Counted from the stretch's first letter, positions 23,776-36,709 are shown. The stretch: 64,000 bases of DNA from Trichobilharzia regenti (GCA_944472135.2 OX235264.1:84082319-84146318), one strand, 5' to 3'. The notes: generated from the letters alone by a model not told the origin. Translations and numbers: made by a program.

Positions 23776-23962
23776 TTGTTTATTTTTTATTACAGCTTCA
23801 TTCTACACTGTATTTTTGGTACAAGTATAGAATTTTCAGCATGGATATCGGTAGCCCGAATTTCGCAGGCTGACCATAGATGTCAGGTGTGCGTCGACAG
23901 GGAGTCGAACCTCGGACCATGTGCATGGTCGGCGAGAGTCCTAACCAGTGTGCCATCGACGC
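23776..23962 (-). repeat. tRNA-headed SINE with CR1-like LINE tail, second copy
   Basis: On the minus strand: GCGTCGATGGCACACTGGTT (acceptor and A box), B box GGTTCGACTCC, body GGGCTACCGATATCC, and 3' end ATGCTGAAAATTCTATACTT then AGAATGAAGC and A-rich. The first 13 nt of that 3' end match the CR1-like LINE end at about 21524 exactly. ATTTG on both sides may be a short target-site duplication. Confidence 0.7.
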
Positions 23963-26900
23963 ACCCATTTGACAACAGATGTGCAACCAATGTCAACTAT
24001 ATATGACATGATTCATTATATAATAAATTAATCATAGTTGCGCAGTTAAACAAGATTTGCGCTTAAGAAGTATCTACCAAGTTGAAATACATGCATTACG
24101 AAGAATGATTTTGGAGTTCATGCACACCCTAACTCCTTCAGGATGTACTAATAACAATCTTGCTTCGCCAGAAAAATTTTGTTTTTACTATGTTTTTGTT
24201 CATACCTGTTGGAAAGCCAACTTAGACCAAAAGCCATTCTTCTCTTCATGAAGATTTGCATCTCAAACATGAAATGAATGTAACACTGAAGATGAAATCT
24301 TCGCAATTAAACCATCCAGTTCATCGAACCCAACACTATCAGGAATGGGCATCTGGTCTTGAAAATTAACTGAAGTCCGTCATACCGGAATTCTGATCAG
24401 GTTCCATTCAGTGTTATTATTCATATACAGCAACATCAAGCCACATGTTGAATGCATACCTTCCATATCATAACCTTAACACTTTCACATCTGGATTAAA
24501 AGTTTGTTCGCATCTATGGTAACACACTTATTTATAGTCTATTATTAATTTGTAATAATTTAATCACATCTACTTAATTTTAACATCAAGGTATGTTTCT
24601 CGTCAGTTATTCATTATTTATGATATTTTCAATCAATTAAATTTTATGAGATACTTGTATTTCCCCCATATTTGATTTCCTTTTCAGCCTATAAAACGTA
24701 GTAATATTCGATAAAACAACAGATGGATTGGGTCAAATGTGTGAGAGTATATCAAATTAGATAAGCTTCCAATGACCTTTAACGTTGGCCTAATTCATAC
24801 ACTTGACCTTAGACGTAAATACATTGGCTTTTTAAAAACAACAGTAATAAATTATTGACAGATTTTATTTGTAAGTGAAATTAGTAAACATATTTTGACA
24901 GTTCACTAAGTCAAAGGTGATTTGTTTATCTTCTAACAAACACGTGTGTATCTTTCCTTAATAAGGAATATTATAATTGTTTTTATCTGCCTTAACAACC
25001 AACACAGACGCTTAATAATGATGCTGAAGTGATAGGGTAGATTTGTATTTCAGGTGGATATGTAAAGCGTTGTAGTTTTCTTTAGTTTGGATGGTTTAAT
25101 TGCGTGGGTTTCATTGTCTTTTTAGGCAATATCTCAAACACCAACTTCGTTATGAAAGCTCACGAAAAAAGTCTCAGGTGAATGTTTTCTGCAGTGTCAT
25201 CTATTATGATTAAAAATATCCCTGATTAGAGCCATGGGTTTTGGAAGCATCCTCTGTTTTCAGTAAAGAAACTGTTTAGACGACATCAAGCAGTAATATC
25301 CACAATTTACTGAGTGTCAGTCTATATTTCAGCCTCATTCAATTGATAGTTTTAATGTAAGTGATAGAGTTCCAGAAGAAATCAGAATCCAGCACCCATC
25401 ACTTAGAAGCGGCTAGTATTCTTAGGGGTTATATGACGGTTGGTAACTTGTTACCTGTGTCTGACTCGACACAACAATAAACTGCCACTTACTGAATGAT
25501 ACCTACAGTATACTGTATGATCTCGAGGACATTAATGCAACCAGAGAAATATAAAAGTCCTTCTTGATTGTCTGATGTCTTGATTCTTTTCTTCTCGGTG
25601 TTAGCACTATCCTTCTAGAAAAAATTGGTAAAAATGCTGCCGTACGTCGTGCGGATATTTATATTTTTATGTGATCTAATAAACTAAGTGATGAACTTGC
25701 ATATATTGTTCTGCTGCATTGGTTTGAAAAGTTTATCAAGTTAACAAATTTTATTTTTGAGTGAATTTGTGAATTTAAATACCACCCCAAACCTGTACAT
25801 GTAAACAATTCAAATTCTTTATATTCAATTCAAGTAGACATAATGTAGAACGATTTCGGTGGAGCTCTCCAGGTGGATAAAGTCACAATACCTCTAGAAA
25901 AACTATAAAAAATCCTCCGTGACTATCAAGCTTTTTAAATAACTGATTTACTTATTCTGATTTTTGAATGCCTGAATAGATTCGTTTGTGATAGTTTCAT
26001 GAATTCGTTTTTGTAAATTTTACACTACTGAATACGCTACAGTATATAAAATGTCTCATCGGGATAAATGTCGTAAAAGGTTGACAAAACTGAGAATAGT
26101 TTAACATATAAGGACAATAGTATTATTGGCAAATCGTAAAATCAATATAAGGTTTGTGATCCTATTAACATCTACTTGATTCTGTTCTGAGTAACACTTT
26201 TGCTGAGTCCATTAGTCTTTTTCACTTCTTAATAAAGTAAACTAACAGTAAGAATTTTTAGATTGTTATTGTCTACCCATATATATATTAAAATTCCAAA
26301 GTTTCATAACACAAGATAAAAAGTATCTGAAGGTATAACTAAAGCTATCTGTCAAACAAATTAGAGAGAAGCAAGTCAGAAGAGGAGACGCATAGAGGAG
26401 AACATTGCAGTTATTCTGAAGATGGCTCTTGTAGAAATAACGCCTGAACGTTTTCCTAACAAATACAGGATTTTAGCTTTGTCAGTCTAATTTCCGTCGC
26501 CTTACTTATGTGAACAAAATAAAGACAAACTGCATGCACCAACATTTCAGGAAAACTCATGAGTCTATATGCTGCTGTGTATTTTACAACTTAGTAGAAT
26601 AGAACAACTCGTAGGTTCAGAACTCAAGGTCAGATATCGTAGAACAGTCAAAGAAGCCGCTTATCTGTACCTTCTACATGATCTGATCCATATGAGCAGT
26701 CACATTTTGTGTACATGAAAATAAAAATGAAAATTCGTAGATTTTCTTTGAACATCAAACGTCCTTCAGAAAGAGTATTCACATGTGTAATGGGCAGAAT
26801 GTTCAGTTCTTACTACTATGGTTAAGCTCACAATTTGAATACGGAATCGATTTCTTTGAGATCACTTCAACATCGCAGTCAGCAGTACTGTGATAAGCTT

Positions 26901-29900
26901 TTATTAGAGAATATTTTTATGCGTTAACTGATCAGAGTGATATGTGTCGTTCCAGCTTTGAGGAAGCATTACTTATGTTTTGCGTCATTATAAAATGTAT
27001 TCTTTTGATCCTGTCACAACTGTTTCATATGTTCGGATAATGTCAATCTATGAATGTAGCGACATTGAAAAACAAGAATGCACCATACTTCCTTTTTCAC
27101 AAAAAGGCAGTAAATGCAACTGAAGCATCTCCATGCATCACAACTACACACCGATAACATTCATGATTACTAACGTTCATTGATTTCTCTCATTTTCGAA
27201 GAAACAAGAGATAATCAATTGTGTTTCACTTTGCTTAATTTATGATTTGATATTAACAAAATATTTTTTTATTTCACATCAAGTATTTGCTTGAGCTTTG
27301 TCATCATAACTGACACAAGTATACAGATTTGCATAAATGTAAAATTTAAGCATAACAGAGAAAATTAAAATAAAATGAGTTTATTGAAGATGTATGTCCA
27401 TAGTTGTGATAATGAGCATCTTTCAGTGTTAATAAATAGATTAACCAAATGAAATTACATTCATATAAGGTTTTACGGATCACTGATCGTAAATACATGT
27501 AAATAACTTAAAGAAAGCTCAGTGATTATGAAGACATTTTGACACTGTTTTTGGGTGATAAGTGTATTTGTTTTGAACAATAGATAGATGAGTGTTTAAC
27601 TGCTTATTCTGCATTTATCATCCAGGTGAACAATGATATACTTTAACTAATTAACGTAATGGATGATAAATGAAGATGGAATGAGAACTGGACCATGGAA
27701 AAATTTAAAGTAATTCCTTTTGAATAAACGGGTTGATGCTCACGCTACCAGCTGAGCTACGAGTACAAGCTATGGATTGGATCACCACTCTCTGTTATCT
27801 CCACGTGTCACGCCAAGCCGTTATGTGGATGCTTAGTTCTCACTTGAGTAGAATTTTATACAAAAAGGGAAATTAAAAATGATACGGTGCAGTCATTGTC
27901 GGAAATTGTTAGGCAGCTGACTACCTGAAATTTTGGAGTTCTTAACCTTATACTACTTCTGCACTATAAGGATTCGACTGTATTATAGTTTTCCTCTAAA
28001 GGATTGACTTCACTGCCGTAGTGATACAGTCGTGTCTATCTATAGATAAGCACGGATTAGTACGAGTATATTTGCCGTGTATGCATGTTAAAATTTGACA
28101 GTGAGTAGAAATATTGGACAATGATAATATTGGCCTGGATGATTATTAACCGCGTACTAATTAAAAATATGCTTAAATTAAGGTCAACAGAAATTGGTAA
28201 TAAAGTTGGTTTATGTTGAAGGTTTAAGTACACAAATCAGAAATGTGAGTTTGTTAGTTGCCAGTTAAAATACAACAGATGGAAAATAAGTGAAGTCAGA
28301 CCCTGTCATTAAGGATAAAAGTAAAAAGTGAACCGCCAGAATGTTAAGATAATAACTGAAGTAAAGTGAAGCAAAATACAGGAAAATGGAACAAGGTAGC
28401 CAAAGTTTTGATAATAATATATTTATGACAACTTACGAGACGGAGGGGGTCTCACGTATTACCTGTGCATGCAAAGTTCTGGCCTCATAATAATACATAT
28501 TTCCAAGACCCCTACTACGTAAATCAAATGCAATCACAAATCTATCTGAAAATGTTTTGTGTTATATACAGTATTAGAAAATGCATTTGAGCCTCTATGT
28601 TCATTGTCTATTCCAAGTTATAACATAGATGAATTCATGCGTCTGTCATTCCTTTTTCTCCGCTGAGATGGCAGCTGATGTCAAATATGAAGGGGGTATT
28701 TTCTCAATAAAAGATGGAAGGTAAAAATACAGGTGCTCATAGATTTGAATAATCAGCATAGCACTAATTTCTCACTAAGGTGAACCGATGGACGGTTTTA
28801 TAGGTTCTTAATTAAGTTGCGACAAAGCAACTTTCTTCACTGATCTTATCAAATGGTTTCTCAAGATCTCTGCAGTAGTGTCATTCTCAGGGTCTAAATT
28901 TAAGTGTTAATCTTGCTTTACTACATTCATTTTTCACTCGTTATTCACTATCAATCTTCATAAATTCATAGATCCGATTAACTTCTGCATGGTAAACTTT
29001 CTGTTGGTCTATTTTTATTCATATTTTGAATCAAGTTGTACTTGGTAATCATCGCAAACAGTATTATCGCTATGTAGTATTTCTATTCACTATAGATATT
29101 CAACATATGTGCACAACTGGCATACTTTGAGTTGTATACTTAATGCATATATGAAACACTTTACTATCGATGTCTAATGTGGAAATCATTTAACTTTCTG
29201 CCTTTGAACGAATAACAACTACGGTATTACTAATATGTTTCTGTCGGGTGGTTAACATTATGTATAAATAAATTTCATACTTGACGGTGAGTGTAATTCA
29301 CATTTGTTAATTACATAAATGTAGTGTCTTCCTAAACTTCCTTTTGAACATCCTTAGAATGCAACATAATTAGATTTGATGTTGATAACTCCTGTGTTTG
29401 TTATCTTTCTAGTAGTTGCAGCATATTTTACTTGTTCATAACAAATAAAGCATCAATACTGTATGACGCCAACATTTTTAACGTGTTAAGCAACAATCTG
29501 ACAGAAAGAAATAAAAATCTGACGTAAAGAGTAAGAACTAAAACTAAATCCATTTTGGATTCCAACAATCCATGGTTGTATTTGTATATTTTAGCTTCAA
29601 AGGTTAGTCCCTACAGTCACTCAGTATTCATTTCATTAACTGTTAAATGAACCACACTGTTGGATTTCAGGCCGTTATTTTACACCAAAAAATCACCTCG
29701 TCTGATTGCTTAATGGAAACATCTCCTGGTGGTTGATGAGTTACAGCTGATTCCTTTAAAATGTATATGTCCTCCAGGTTTGTTGATAATGCATTTTGGT
29801 GTAGAAGTCCCCAAGTTAACTTGTAAAGATATCTAGAAACAGACAATCTAGTTTTGTACCCTTATTTTTGCAAAACGATATTTTTTGCTTCTTTCATCAG

Positions 29901-30640
29901 AGAAACAGATTTGGGCACTGAAGGAGGGTGCTTTTAAACAGTGGATCTGTATGCCGATATCTCATTGTTTAAGATTAGCATATTTGCATTTGTTACACTG
30001 TCAGGAATTTGAACAAAGCAGAGTCAATAAAACAAAGCAAAGAAAATCTATTGAGTAATAAATATTTTCAGTTTTATGCTTATTTATGCCCCTTTTCATT
30101 TCTGTCCAATTCGATAGAATATTGAAAATGTTAATGATTTAATCACCAATGTTTGAAAGTATGAGACTAGTACCATTATTGGGTTACAACAGTATGATCT
30201 CATTTTCATTCTTCAGTTCGATATGTGCTTCTATCAGAGGAATTTATTGAAATAGTTGGGTTACTCGGGATATGTACAGACCGTGTGTAACAAACAAACA
30301 ACCAAACAAAATAAAAACTCATTTATAAGCATTTCGTAAACCAAAACAAGGGGTTACATTTTCCAAGAGATTTTATTTACAGTTATTTTATCTGGAGGTG
30401 TTACGTAGTTGGAAGCAAAAACGAAAGAACTGCCAGAATCTGTGAGAATCACCTCATTTTTTGTTACATTTAGAAGGCGAAAGTATTATGTGGAGAAATA
30501 TTTACTTTTTAATTAGATCTCCATCTCTATCTCTACTAATATATATATATATATATTATTGAATTGAATTTTTTGACTGTCCCGTCGATTGGTTGAACCG
30601 AAGTGCTCGGTCTCAGGTTGACATGTCGGCTTCTTATGCA
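23963..30640. other. 6.7 kb of non-coding DNA
   Basis: I found no recognisable gene or LINE segment here. A lone A-box-like motif, TAGCTCAGCTGGTAGCG on the minus strand near 27740-27760, suggests an old tRNA-derived repeat without a B box. This is the longest stretch of the window without an identified element. Confidence 0.4.
30539..30558. repeat. (AT)n microsatellite
   Basis: An uninterrupted run of alternating A and T about 20 bp long. Confidence 0.8.
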
Positions 30641-30740
30641 GATGCTTTGACGATGTCTGGTCATTTAATTAGTATACAATTGGTGGATGGATGAGCATCC
30701 TGGATTCCACTGCTAGCTACCATCCACCAATTGTATATAC
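30640..30740 (+). repeat. Sm-alpha-type fragment inside an 18-bp inverted repeat
   Basis: GCATCCTGGATTCCACTGCT, the stem I 3' strand and following sequence of the Sm-alpha hammerhead, is present without the catalytic core. Arms at 30673-30690 and 30720-30737 are exact reverse complements (18 bp) around a 29-nt loop. The upstream part GATGCTTTGACGATGTCTGG recurs in part at 38.08 kb. Confidence 0.55.
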
Positions 30741-31627
30741 ATATATAACTTTTTAATACAATACCAAGAATTTATCAATTTAGTGGTGATAAATGTTTCA
30801 ACAACAATTAGTCAATATCAACACATCAGGTGGGGGTTATAATCAAACAAGGAAATTAATACAAACAATCAAAGTTGTCATTGATATGAGAATAAAACTT
30901 GTGGACTGCGGTAAAGTATGATTTCATTATGGGTAAAATGTTTTTTGATAAAGTCTCACGGTGTTATACAGTACTATTTACTGATGACATTTTGAGCACA
31001 ATTTATTGTCCATAAACATACCAAGGTAATATGATATGATTATGAGTAATAAACTGTGTTAGAAACTTCATCAAGAAAAAGTTATAGGGTAGAATTGGTT
31101 ACAACAGGTGGATTTCACAGTGGATGATCTTGGAAAGACGAGGAGTAATTAAGGAATGTGAGTGTTCAAGTTGATTACAATTAAAAAGCGAAGGCGTCAG
31201 AAAACAATAATCTGGACAGTTTATTGTTTCGAAGGCTTAGAGGTAGGTTAAAACAGTCAGCTTTTTACATACATATAAAGGTAGCTAAAGTAGTGAAAGT
31301 GGCCGCACAAGTAACTTTTGAACTCACAGGTTTGACTTCAACAGGTGGATATCAATGGCTTCAATTGCATGTAGAAGAAAACCTCGTAAGGCAAAATTAG
31401 AATGTTGCATTAACATCAACTTTATGCCTACTGTTTACAAGGTGTGCCTTGCCTTCTAAATGTCTCAATGGGGAGTTTTCCTATTTTGATACATCCTGAA
31501 TTGGCCTTTCTGTTGCTTCTGTTTTCTTTAAAAATGTTATAATATTTTTAATTGTTATGGCTGACCATACAAAGAGTTTGCTTTTAAAACAATTCATTTA
31601 CTAGATCTATTGTAGAACTACAATACT
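30741..31627. other. Non-coding DNA, nothing recognised
   Basis: No supported gene. A short segment near 30945-30985 resembles 36600-36650, but too weakly to define a repeat. Confidence 0.4.
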
Positions 31628-32262
31628 ACAACTACAGGCGGAACTGACGAGGATATCAAAGCCAGAATCGGAAAAGCAGGACAAGCTTTCATTACTCATG
31701 TCAAGTCTGTGTGGAGGTCAACAGCACTCACCATCAAAAATAACATCCAGATTTTCAGCTCCAATGTGAAGTCAGTCAGTGCTACTAAACGGATGGATCA
31801 GAGACTTGCACTGGGCGTCATAAACAGCATCTCAAACACACTTCAGACCTTCATTAACAGTTGTCTTCGTTCAACACTACTCAAGATCAGATGGCTGGCC
31901 AGAAAAGATCAGAAACACGGATCTCTGGAAATGAGCGAACCAACACAGCAGGAACCGATTGTGAAACAAATAGGCAGGAAGAAATGGAGGTGGATTGGCT
32001 GGCCATACTCTGAGAAAACGAGCCATCAAGTGACATCACTAGACAAGCCATCACTCGAGTGGAACCCGAAAGGGAAGCGGGCGGCGAGTTGGTCGTCAGT
32101 GTGAGGGTGACTTGGAGGAGGTCATGTGAGGAGGAGATGAGAGCATGTGGGGAGACTTGGAGCGAGGTGAAAAATTTGTCAGAAAACGGAAGGCAATGGA
32201 GGTGCGCAGCTGAAGCCCTATGTTCCTCTAGGAATTAAAGGATATAATAATAATAACTGTAG
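31628..32262 (+). mobile_element. RTE-type LINE, 3' end, left arm of an inverted pair
   Basis: 5'-truncated RTE (SR2-like) copy starting at CAACTACAGGCGGAACTGAC. The frame 31709-32104 encodes the ORF2 C-terminus: WRSTALTIKNNIQIFSS, RKKWRWIGWPYSEK and LDKPSLEWNPKGKRAAS, then a stop. The WRWIG and WNPKGKR signatures are typical of RTE proteins. After the stop the conserved TWRR region continues in another frame. 3' end CTATGTTCCTCTAGGAATTA with an (ATA)n tail. Nearly identical to the right arm at 32535. Confidence 0.85.
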
Positions 32263-32687
32263 AAAATATAACCGCGAAATTATCACGTGTATCGTCCTTT
32301 TGAATTATGTATGAATTCAGATGAAACGATTCACAACAACTTAACATTCAATCACTCAACTTTGCACAGGTAATATAGGCTCAGATGTGGAAGAATATAC
32401 TTACAAAAGTTATGTATTCAGATTCATCACCTAGTAATCAGTGGGATTCACTTTTTCTTTAACTCTCAATTCACTGTATTATGTCCTACTAATCTACCGT
32501 GGAAAAATAGTATTTTTCATTTTCATTTTATTATAATATTATAATTGTATCCTTTAGTTCCTAGAGGAACATAGGGCTTCAGCTGCGCACCTCAATTGCC
32601 TTCCGTTTTCTGACAAATTTTTCACCTCGCTCCAAGTCTGCCCACATGCTCTCATCTCCTCCTCACATTACCTCCTCCAAGTCACCC

Positions 32688-33083
32688 TCACACTGACGAC
32701 CAACTCGCCGCCCGCTTCCCTTTCGGGTTCCACTCGAGTGATGGCTTGTCTAGTGATGTCACTTGATGGCTCGTTTTCTCAGAGTATGGCCAGCCAATCC
32801 ACCTCCATTTCTTCCTGCCTATTTGTTTCACAATCGGTTCCTGCTGTGTTGGTTCGCTCATTTCCAGAGATCCGTGTTTCTGATCTTTTCTGGCCAGCCA
32901 TCTGATCTTGAGTAGTGTTGAACGAAGACAACTGTTAATGAAGGTCTGAAGTGTGTTTGAGATGCTCTTTATGACGCGCTGGCCAAGTCTCTGATCCATC
33001 CGTTTAGTAGCACTGACTGACTTCACATTGGAGCTGAAAATCTGGATGTTATTTTTGATGGTGAGTGCTGTTGACCTCCACAC
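32688..33083 (-). pseudogene. RTE ORF2 C-terminal fragment
   Basis: 131 codons, almost identical to the plus-strand frame at 31709-32104. The clearest difference is RLGQRVIKSIS here against RLALGVINSIS there. RKKWRWIGWPYSEK and WNPKGKR are shared. It ends at the same early stop after KRAASWSSV as the other SR2-like copies. Confidence 0.8.
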
Positions 33084-33144
33084 AGACTTGACATGAGTAA
33101 TGAAAGCTTGTCCTGCTTTTCCGATTCTGGCTTTGATATCCTCG

Positions 33145-33402
33145 TCAGTTCCGTCCGCCTGTAGTTGAAACGATGCTTCCCAGGTAGGTGAAGGAGGCTG
33201 TTTCTTTCAGGTTCCTCCCATTTATGCTGGCTGATCGTTGTTGTTGATGTCGGCTAGGAATCTTCATCACCTCTGTTTTATCTGTGTTCACTTGAAGTCC
33301 TATCTTTGATGCTTCTCCTGCAAACTTGTTGCTTTTCACTTGTATATCTTCCAGTTTGTGGGAAATCAGACATATACCATCGGCGAAGTCCAGATCTTCC
33401 AA
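33145..33402 (-). pseudogene. RTE RT palm fragment with mutated catalytic motif
   Basis: DLDFADGICLISHKLEDIQ is the RT motif C region, where RTE elements have FADD. The second aspartate is glycine here (codons at 33387-33376), which should abolish polymerase activity. It continues with LQVNTDKTEVMKIPS and FTYLGSIVSTTGG, normal RTE sequence. A frameshift separates it from the upstream frame. Confidence 0.8.
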
Positions 33403-33669
33403 GTCTTTTTTGTGAGTCCATTTTATGCCCGTTCCCTCGCTGCCCGCCGTTGTCTGTCACATTAACCAATCTACTGCAATCAGGAAGATCATTGGTGATA
33501 GTAGGCAGCCTTGCCTCACTTCGAAGGCTCCCGTAAGTTTCCCATTGTGGATTACTTGGCATGCAGCATTGTATTAAAACTGTTGAATGAAATGTATAAT
33601 TGTCGATGGGACCTCGTAGAAGCGAAGTAGTTGCCAAATCACCTCTCGATCACGATGTTGAAGGCTTTT

Positions 33670-34452
33670 TCAAAGTCGATGAAGTTGAGTGAGGTAGAGA
33701 GGTGACTGCCATTCCAAGCTTTGTTCAATGATGATTCGTAAAGTGGCGATTTGATCAATACATGATTTGTTTCTCCTGAATCCGGCCTGTTCCGGTTGAA
33801 GTTTTTCATCTAGGGCTTGTTTGATTCTCTCCAGTATGATGCGACTTAGTATCTTGCTTGGAATGGATAGAAGCATAATTCCACGCCAGTTTTTACATTG
33901 ACTTAAGTCTCCTTTCTTTGGTAGTTTGAATAAGTATCCGTTCTTCCAGTCCTCGGGTACTTTGGCCTCTTTCCACACCTTCTTCAGTAGTGGCATCATC
34001 AAGTCCGCTGTTGTCTCTGGATCTGTTTTCAAAGCTTCTGCTGGGACTCCATCTGGTCCGGGTGCTCTCCCAGTTTTTAGCATCTTGATGGCATTCAGGA
34101 CTTCTGGTTTCTTCGGGGGGGGGTTGATGTTCACTGGTAGTTCTGCTTCCGTTGTTGGTATTGTTGGGCGCGTTGAAGGTGGCGGTCGATTTGGAAGTCT
34201 CTTGAAGTGTTCAGCCCAGTGTTTTCTTTGTTCCACCTCTTTGGTGATTGACTTTCCGTTGTCATCCTTTACTGGCTTAATCTGTGTCGAACTTTTGACC
34301 GACAGGTGCCGAGTTGCTTGGTAGGGTGTGGCGAGGTCTGCTTTGCCTGCAGCTTGTTCTGCTTCACTTGACATGGCTTCATAATATTTTCTTTTGTCTT
34401 CCCTGGCGCTCTTCTTCACTCTTTTGTTCAGTGTATTGTAGCTTGAATTCAA
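33670..34452 (-). pseudogene. RTE reverse transcriptase, N-terminal half
   Basis: The 260-codon frame has NAIKMLKTGRAPGPDGVPAE, VPEDWKNGYLFKLPKKGD, CKNWRGIMLLSIPSK (the NWRGI signature of RTE) and QAGFRRNKSCIDQI. It loses frame just before RT motif A. Upstream, 34750-34505 carries the linker (FLGRKKRQDKQWLNMDTWKL). The copy is 5'-truncated at about 34745, so no endonuclease. Confidence 0.85.
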
Positions 34453-34745
34453 CTCCTGTTTTTGTTTCTCGTCGGTGCACTGGATAATGGCAAGAATGCG
34501 AGAATCAGTTTTCTGAAAAGCACTGGATAATCTTTTGTTTCACTGTCCTTCTCTCTTCTATTAGTTTCCAAGTGTCCATATTGAGCCACTGTTTGTCCTG
34601 TCTCTTCTTTCTGCCTAGAAATTCCATGCAGGTTTGACTCCACACCGCTTTCAAGTTGTCCGAGTGCTTTTCGACGCTGACCTTATCGCTGGTGTCGATT
34701 TGTGTCTCGGCTTTTTCCCTTATGTTTGCAATGAAGATTAAGATT

Positions 34746-35181
34746 TTCATCTTAATATTTATTAAGTCAGTATCAAACTATCACAGTTCAGTTGTTATAA
34801 AAACAATAAAACAATCTACATTTAAATGAATTCAGCACTTTTTCTACCTTCTTTGTCTACGTGATCATCCCGTCGTATTTGTTTCTATAAAAAACGTGGA
34901 TGATTTAGTTTACTAATTATGTAGCTTCCACCCGATACTCAAAAAATGTCTGTTCCGTCTGTCACATAAATTTAAATACTCTTCTTTTAAGCATTAGAAA
35001 ATGAATTCATCAAGAAAAAAAATTTCTTTCTCCTACCGTCAATGAGCATTCATATTCACCTAATGCTTCTGGAAAGTCAATTACTTAAGACCATCCATTT
35101 ACCTTACGAGGTAATTAATTTTCACTGAAGCAAATTTCTTATACACTTACATTTTAACACTGGAGGAAAAACCTATAATGT
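34746..35181. other. Non-coding DNA, nothing recognised
   Basis: No recognisable feature between the RTE 5' end and the Sm-alpha fragment. Confidence 0.4.
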
Positions 35182-35246
35182 GTGACGAGTCCCAAATAGG
35201 ACGAAATGTGCATCCTGGATTCCACTGCTAGCCACCATCCACCAAC
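35182..35246 (+). ncRNA. Sm-alpha-type hammerhead fragment
   Basis: Core segment GTGACGA (C3 changed to G), perfect stem II GTCC-CAAATA-GGAC, GAA, near-octamer ATGTGCAT, cleavage-site C, then CTGGATTCCACTGCTAGCC. The stem I 5' strand is missing because the copy is 5'-truncated. Cleavage is not expected. Confidence 0.6.
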
Positions 35247-35591
35247 CTATAATGTGCTTGATTTTTTCATATTTATTTATAAATCCTTATTTATAGTGTG
35301 TGACTGTATGTGTGTGTGCAAATGAAACCTATAGAATGGTAGGTTTAGACCGCAATGAATCATTCTCCAAGTTCACTAGTGCTTTACATTCAAACAAATG
35401 ACCTAAAGGTCAAGTTGGGTTCATAATATAAAAACAAAATATTCAAGAAAATGAAGCTAAGCACCGAATTACATATATGATAAATATGAATAAAATATTA
35501 CTTTTTTCTTTATCACTATTTGATTCTCAAGTAGTTCAGTACTGTATACTGTTCATTATCCCTTTTATCTTTTTAAAAAATATAAGAATCC

Positions 35592-36045
35592 CGCTTATAG
35601 GTCTTCATCATGAGTTGATATCAGATAGAGAAACACTGAAAAACCTCGGACTTCTGTACAGCTATTTCGTCCTAGTTTGGGACTCATAATCTGTAATGTA
35701 CCACTCAACGTGTCCAACGAGGTTCGTATCCAGGACCTCCTGGTTACAAAGCAAGCTCGCAGACTATTAAGTCACAAAGAACCGATCCAATGACTCATGA
35801 ATTTCAACTTCAGCCAGTCCGTCATGTAGCCCTATCACAATAGCCAAATGTCATCGGTAAGTATTTGTCCCCCCCCCGCCTCCACCTGAACTGCTGTACC
35901 TCCATGTCCATGACTTCTCATTAGAAACTATCTACCTGAATAAGGCCAGTTGGTAGGGAGCTTCCAGTAATTTTCTAACCAATATCAGCCAATGATGGAA
36001 TCCTGTAACCAATCAAATGCCTGTAAACTAACACCTGAATCCGAC
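35592..36045. repeat. Hammerhead SINE, lineage 2, with inverted tail at its leader
   Basis: 35592-35960 is a full-length minus copy: tail, ribozyme, tRNA-like module and leader as at 13.8 kb. Its ribozyme has perfect stem II (GTCC/GGAC) and GAA but a broken CUGANGA segment, and the helix III octamer is ATAGCTGT followed by A. From about 35960 to 36045 the sequence matches the SINE tail in plus orientation (CCTGTAACCAATCAAATGCC), giving an inverted junction. Confidence 0.6.
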
Positions 36046-36409
36046 TTACAGTTACTAATTAATTGTTTAAAGTAAACTATTTTTCCTGTTAATAAAAGAT
36101 GTCTTAATGATTCAGAAGGAAAACGCAGGTTCTTTTCTTTCACCACATCTACACTCAAATAAGCAGGAGTGATATATATGTGCATGTATTTATCCAATAT
36201 TTTTGTGTATCTATCGAGCTATGCAAAGCTTTTATATCTCTGGGGAGCCTAATATGGAAAACAGAAATCATATCTGACACATGTCATCTAGTGATGTTTA
36301 TGATAACAATTTTAAAAACAGCATCACAAAAATGGTTAGAAAACATTTTAGTCCTTTCTCTGTAGTTTCATGAAATCTTCTCCTATCTTCTCTCAAATAC
36401 ATGTACATT

Positions 36410-36600
36410 AATATAAATAGCACACATAAATGGGTATTTTCTTTCAAGCAGTTATGTGCAATGGGACAATGTGATTTTCACTCAGGACAAATATCCCAAT
36501 TTCATACTGTTTTTAAGAAAATAAAATCAGTGTTTTATCAAGTAGACGGAAGTGATTTAAACACTGAGAAGCTATTCTTGATAATTCCATTATAGATAAG
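36410..36600 (+). repeat. Duplicated non-coding segment, copy 1
   Basis: TATAAATAGCACAC, then AGTTATGTGCAATG, then GGAAGTGATTTAAACAC recur in the same order at 36957-36975 and 37290-37430. In the second copy about 300 bp containing an open frame separates the first and second block. Confidence 0.4.
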
Positions 36601-36709
36601 ATTTTATTTTGATAAATCGCACAGTGTTGTACAGTTATATGAACTGATTGGACGGGAAAAACAAAAATTCAATTAAATAATTAATATGACCCGTTGCACA
36701 AGAGGTAAT

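Larger units (their letters stand above)
32535..34745 (-). mobile_element. RTE-type LINE (SR2-like), 2.2 kb, 5'-truncated
   Basis: The longest RTE copy in the window. On the minus strand it runs from the linker between endonuclease and RT through the RT domain to the C-terminus and a 3' end shared with the other copies. The endonuclease is missing. Frames are 34750-34505, 34452-33670, 33637-33278, 33402-33145 and 33083-32688, so several frameshifts separate them. Confidence 0.85.

Noticed and set aside
33926..34324. Plus-strand 132-codon frame over the RTE
   Set aside because: Shadow of the minus-strand RTE reverse transcriptase. The apparent glycine-rich product is an artefact of frame.
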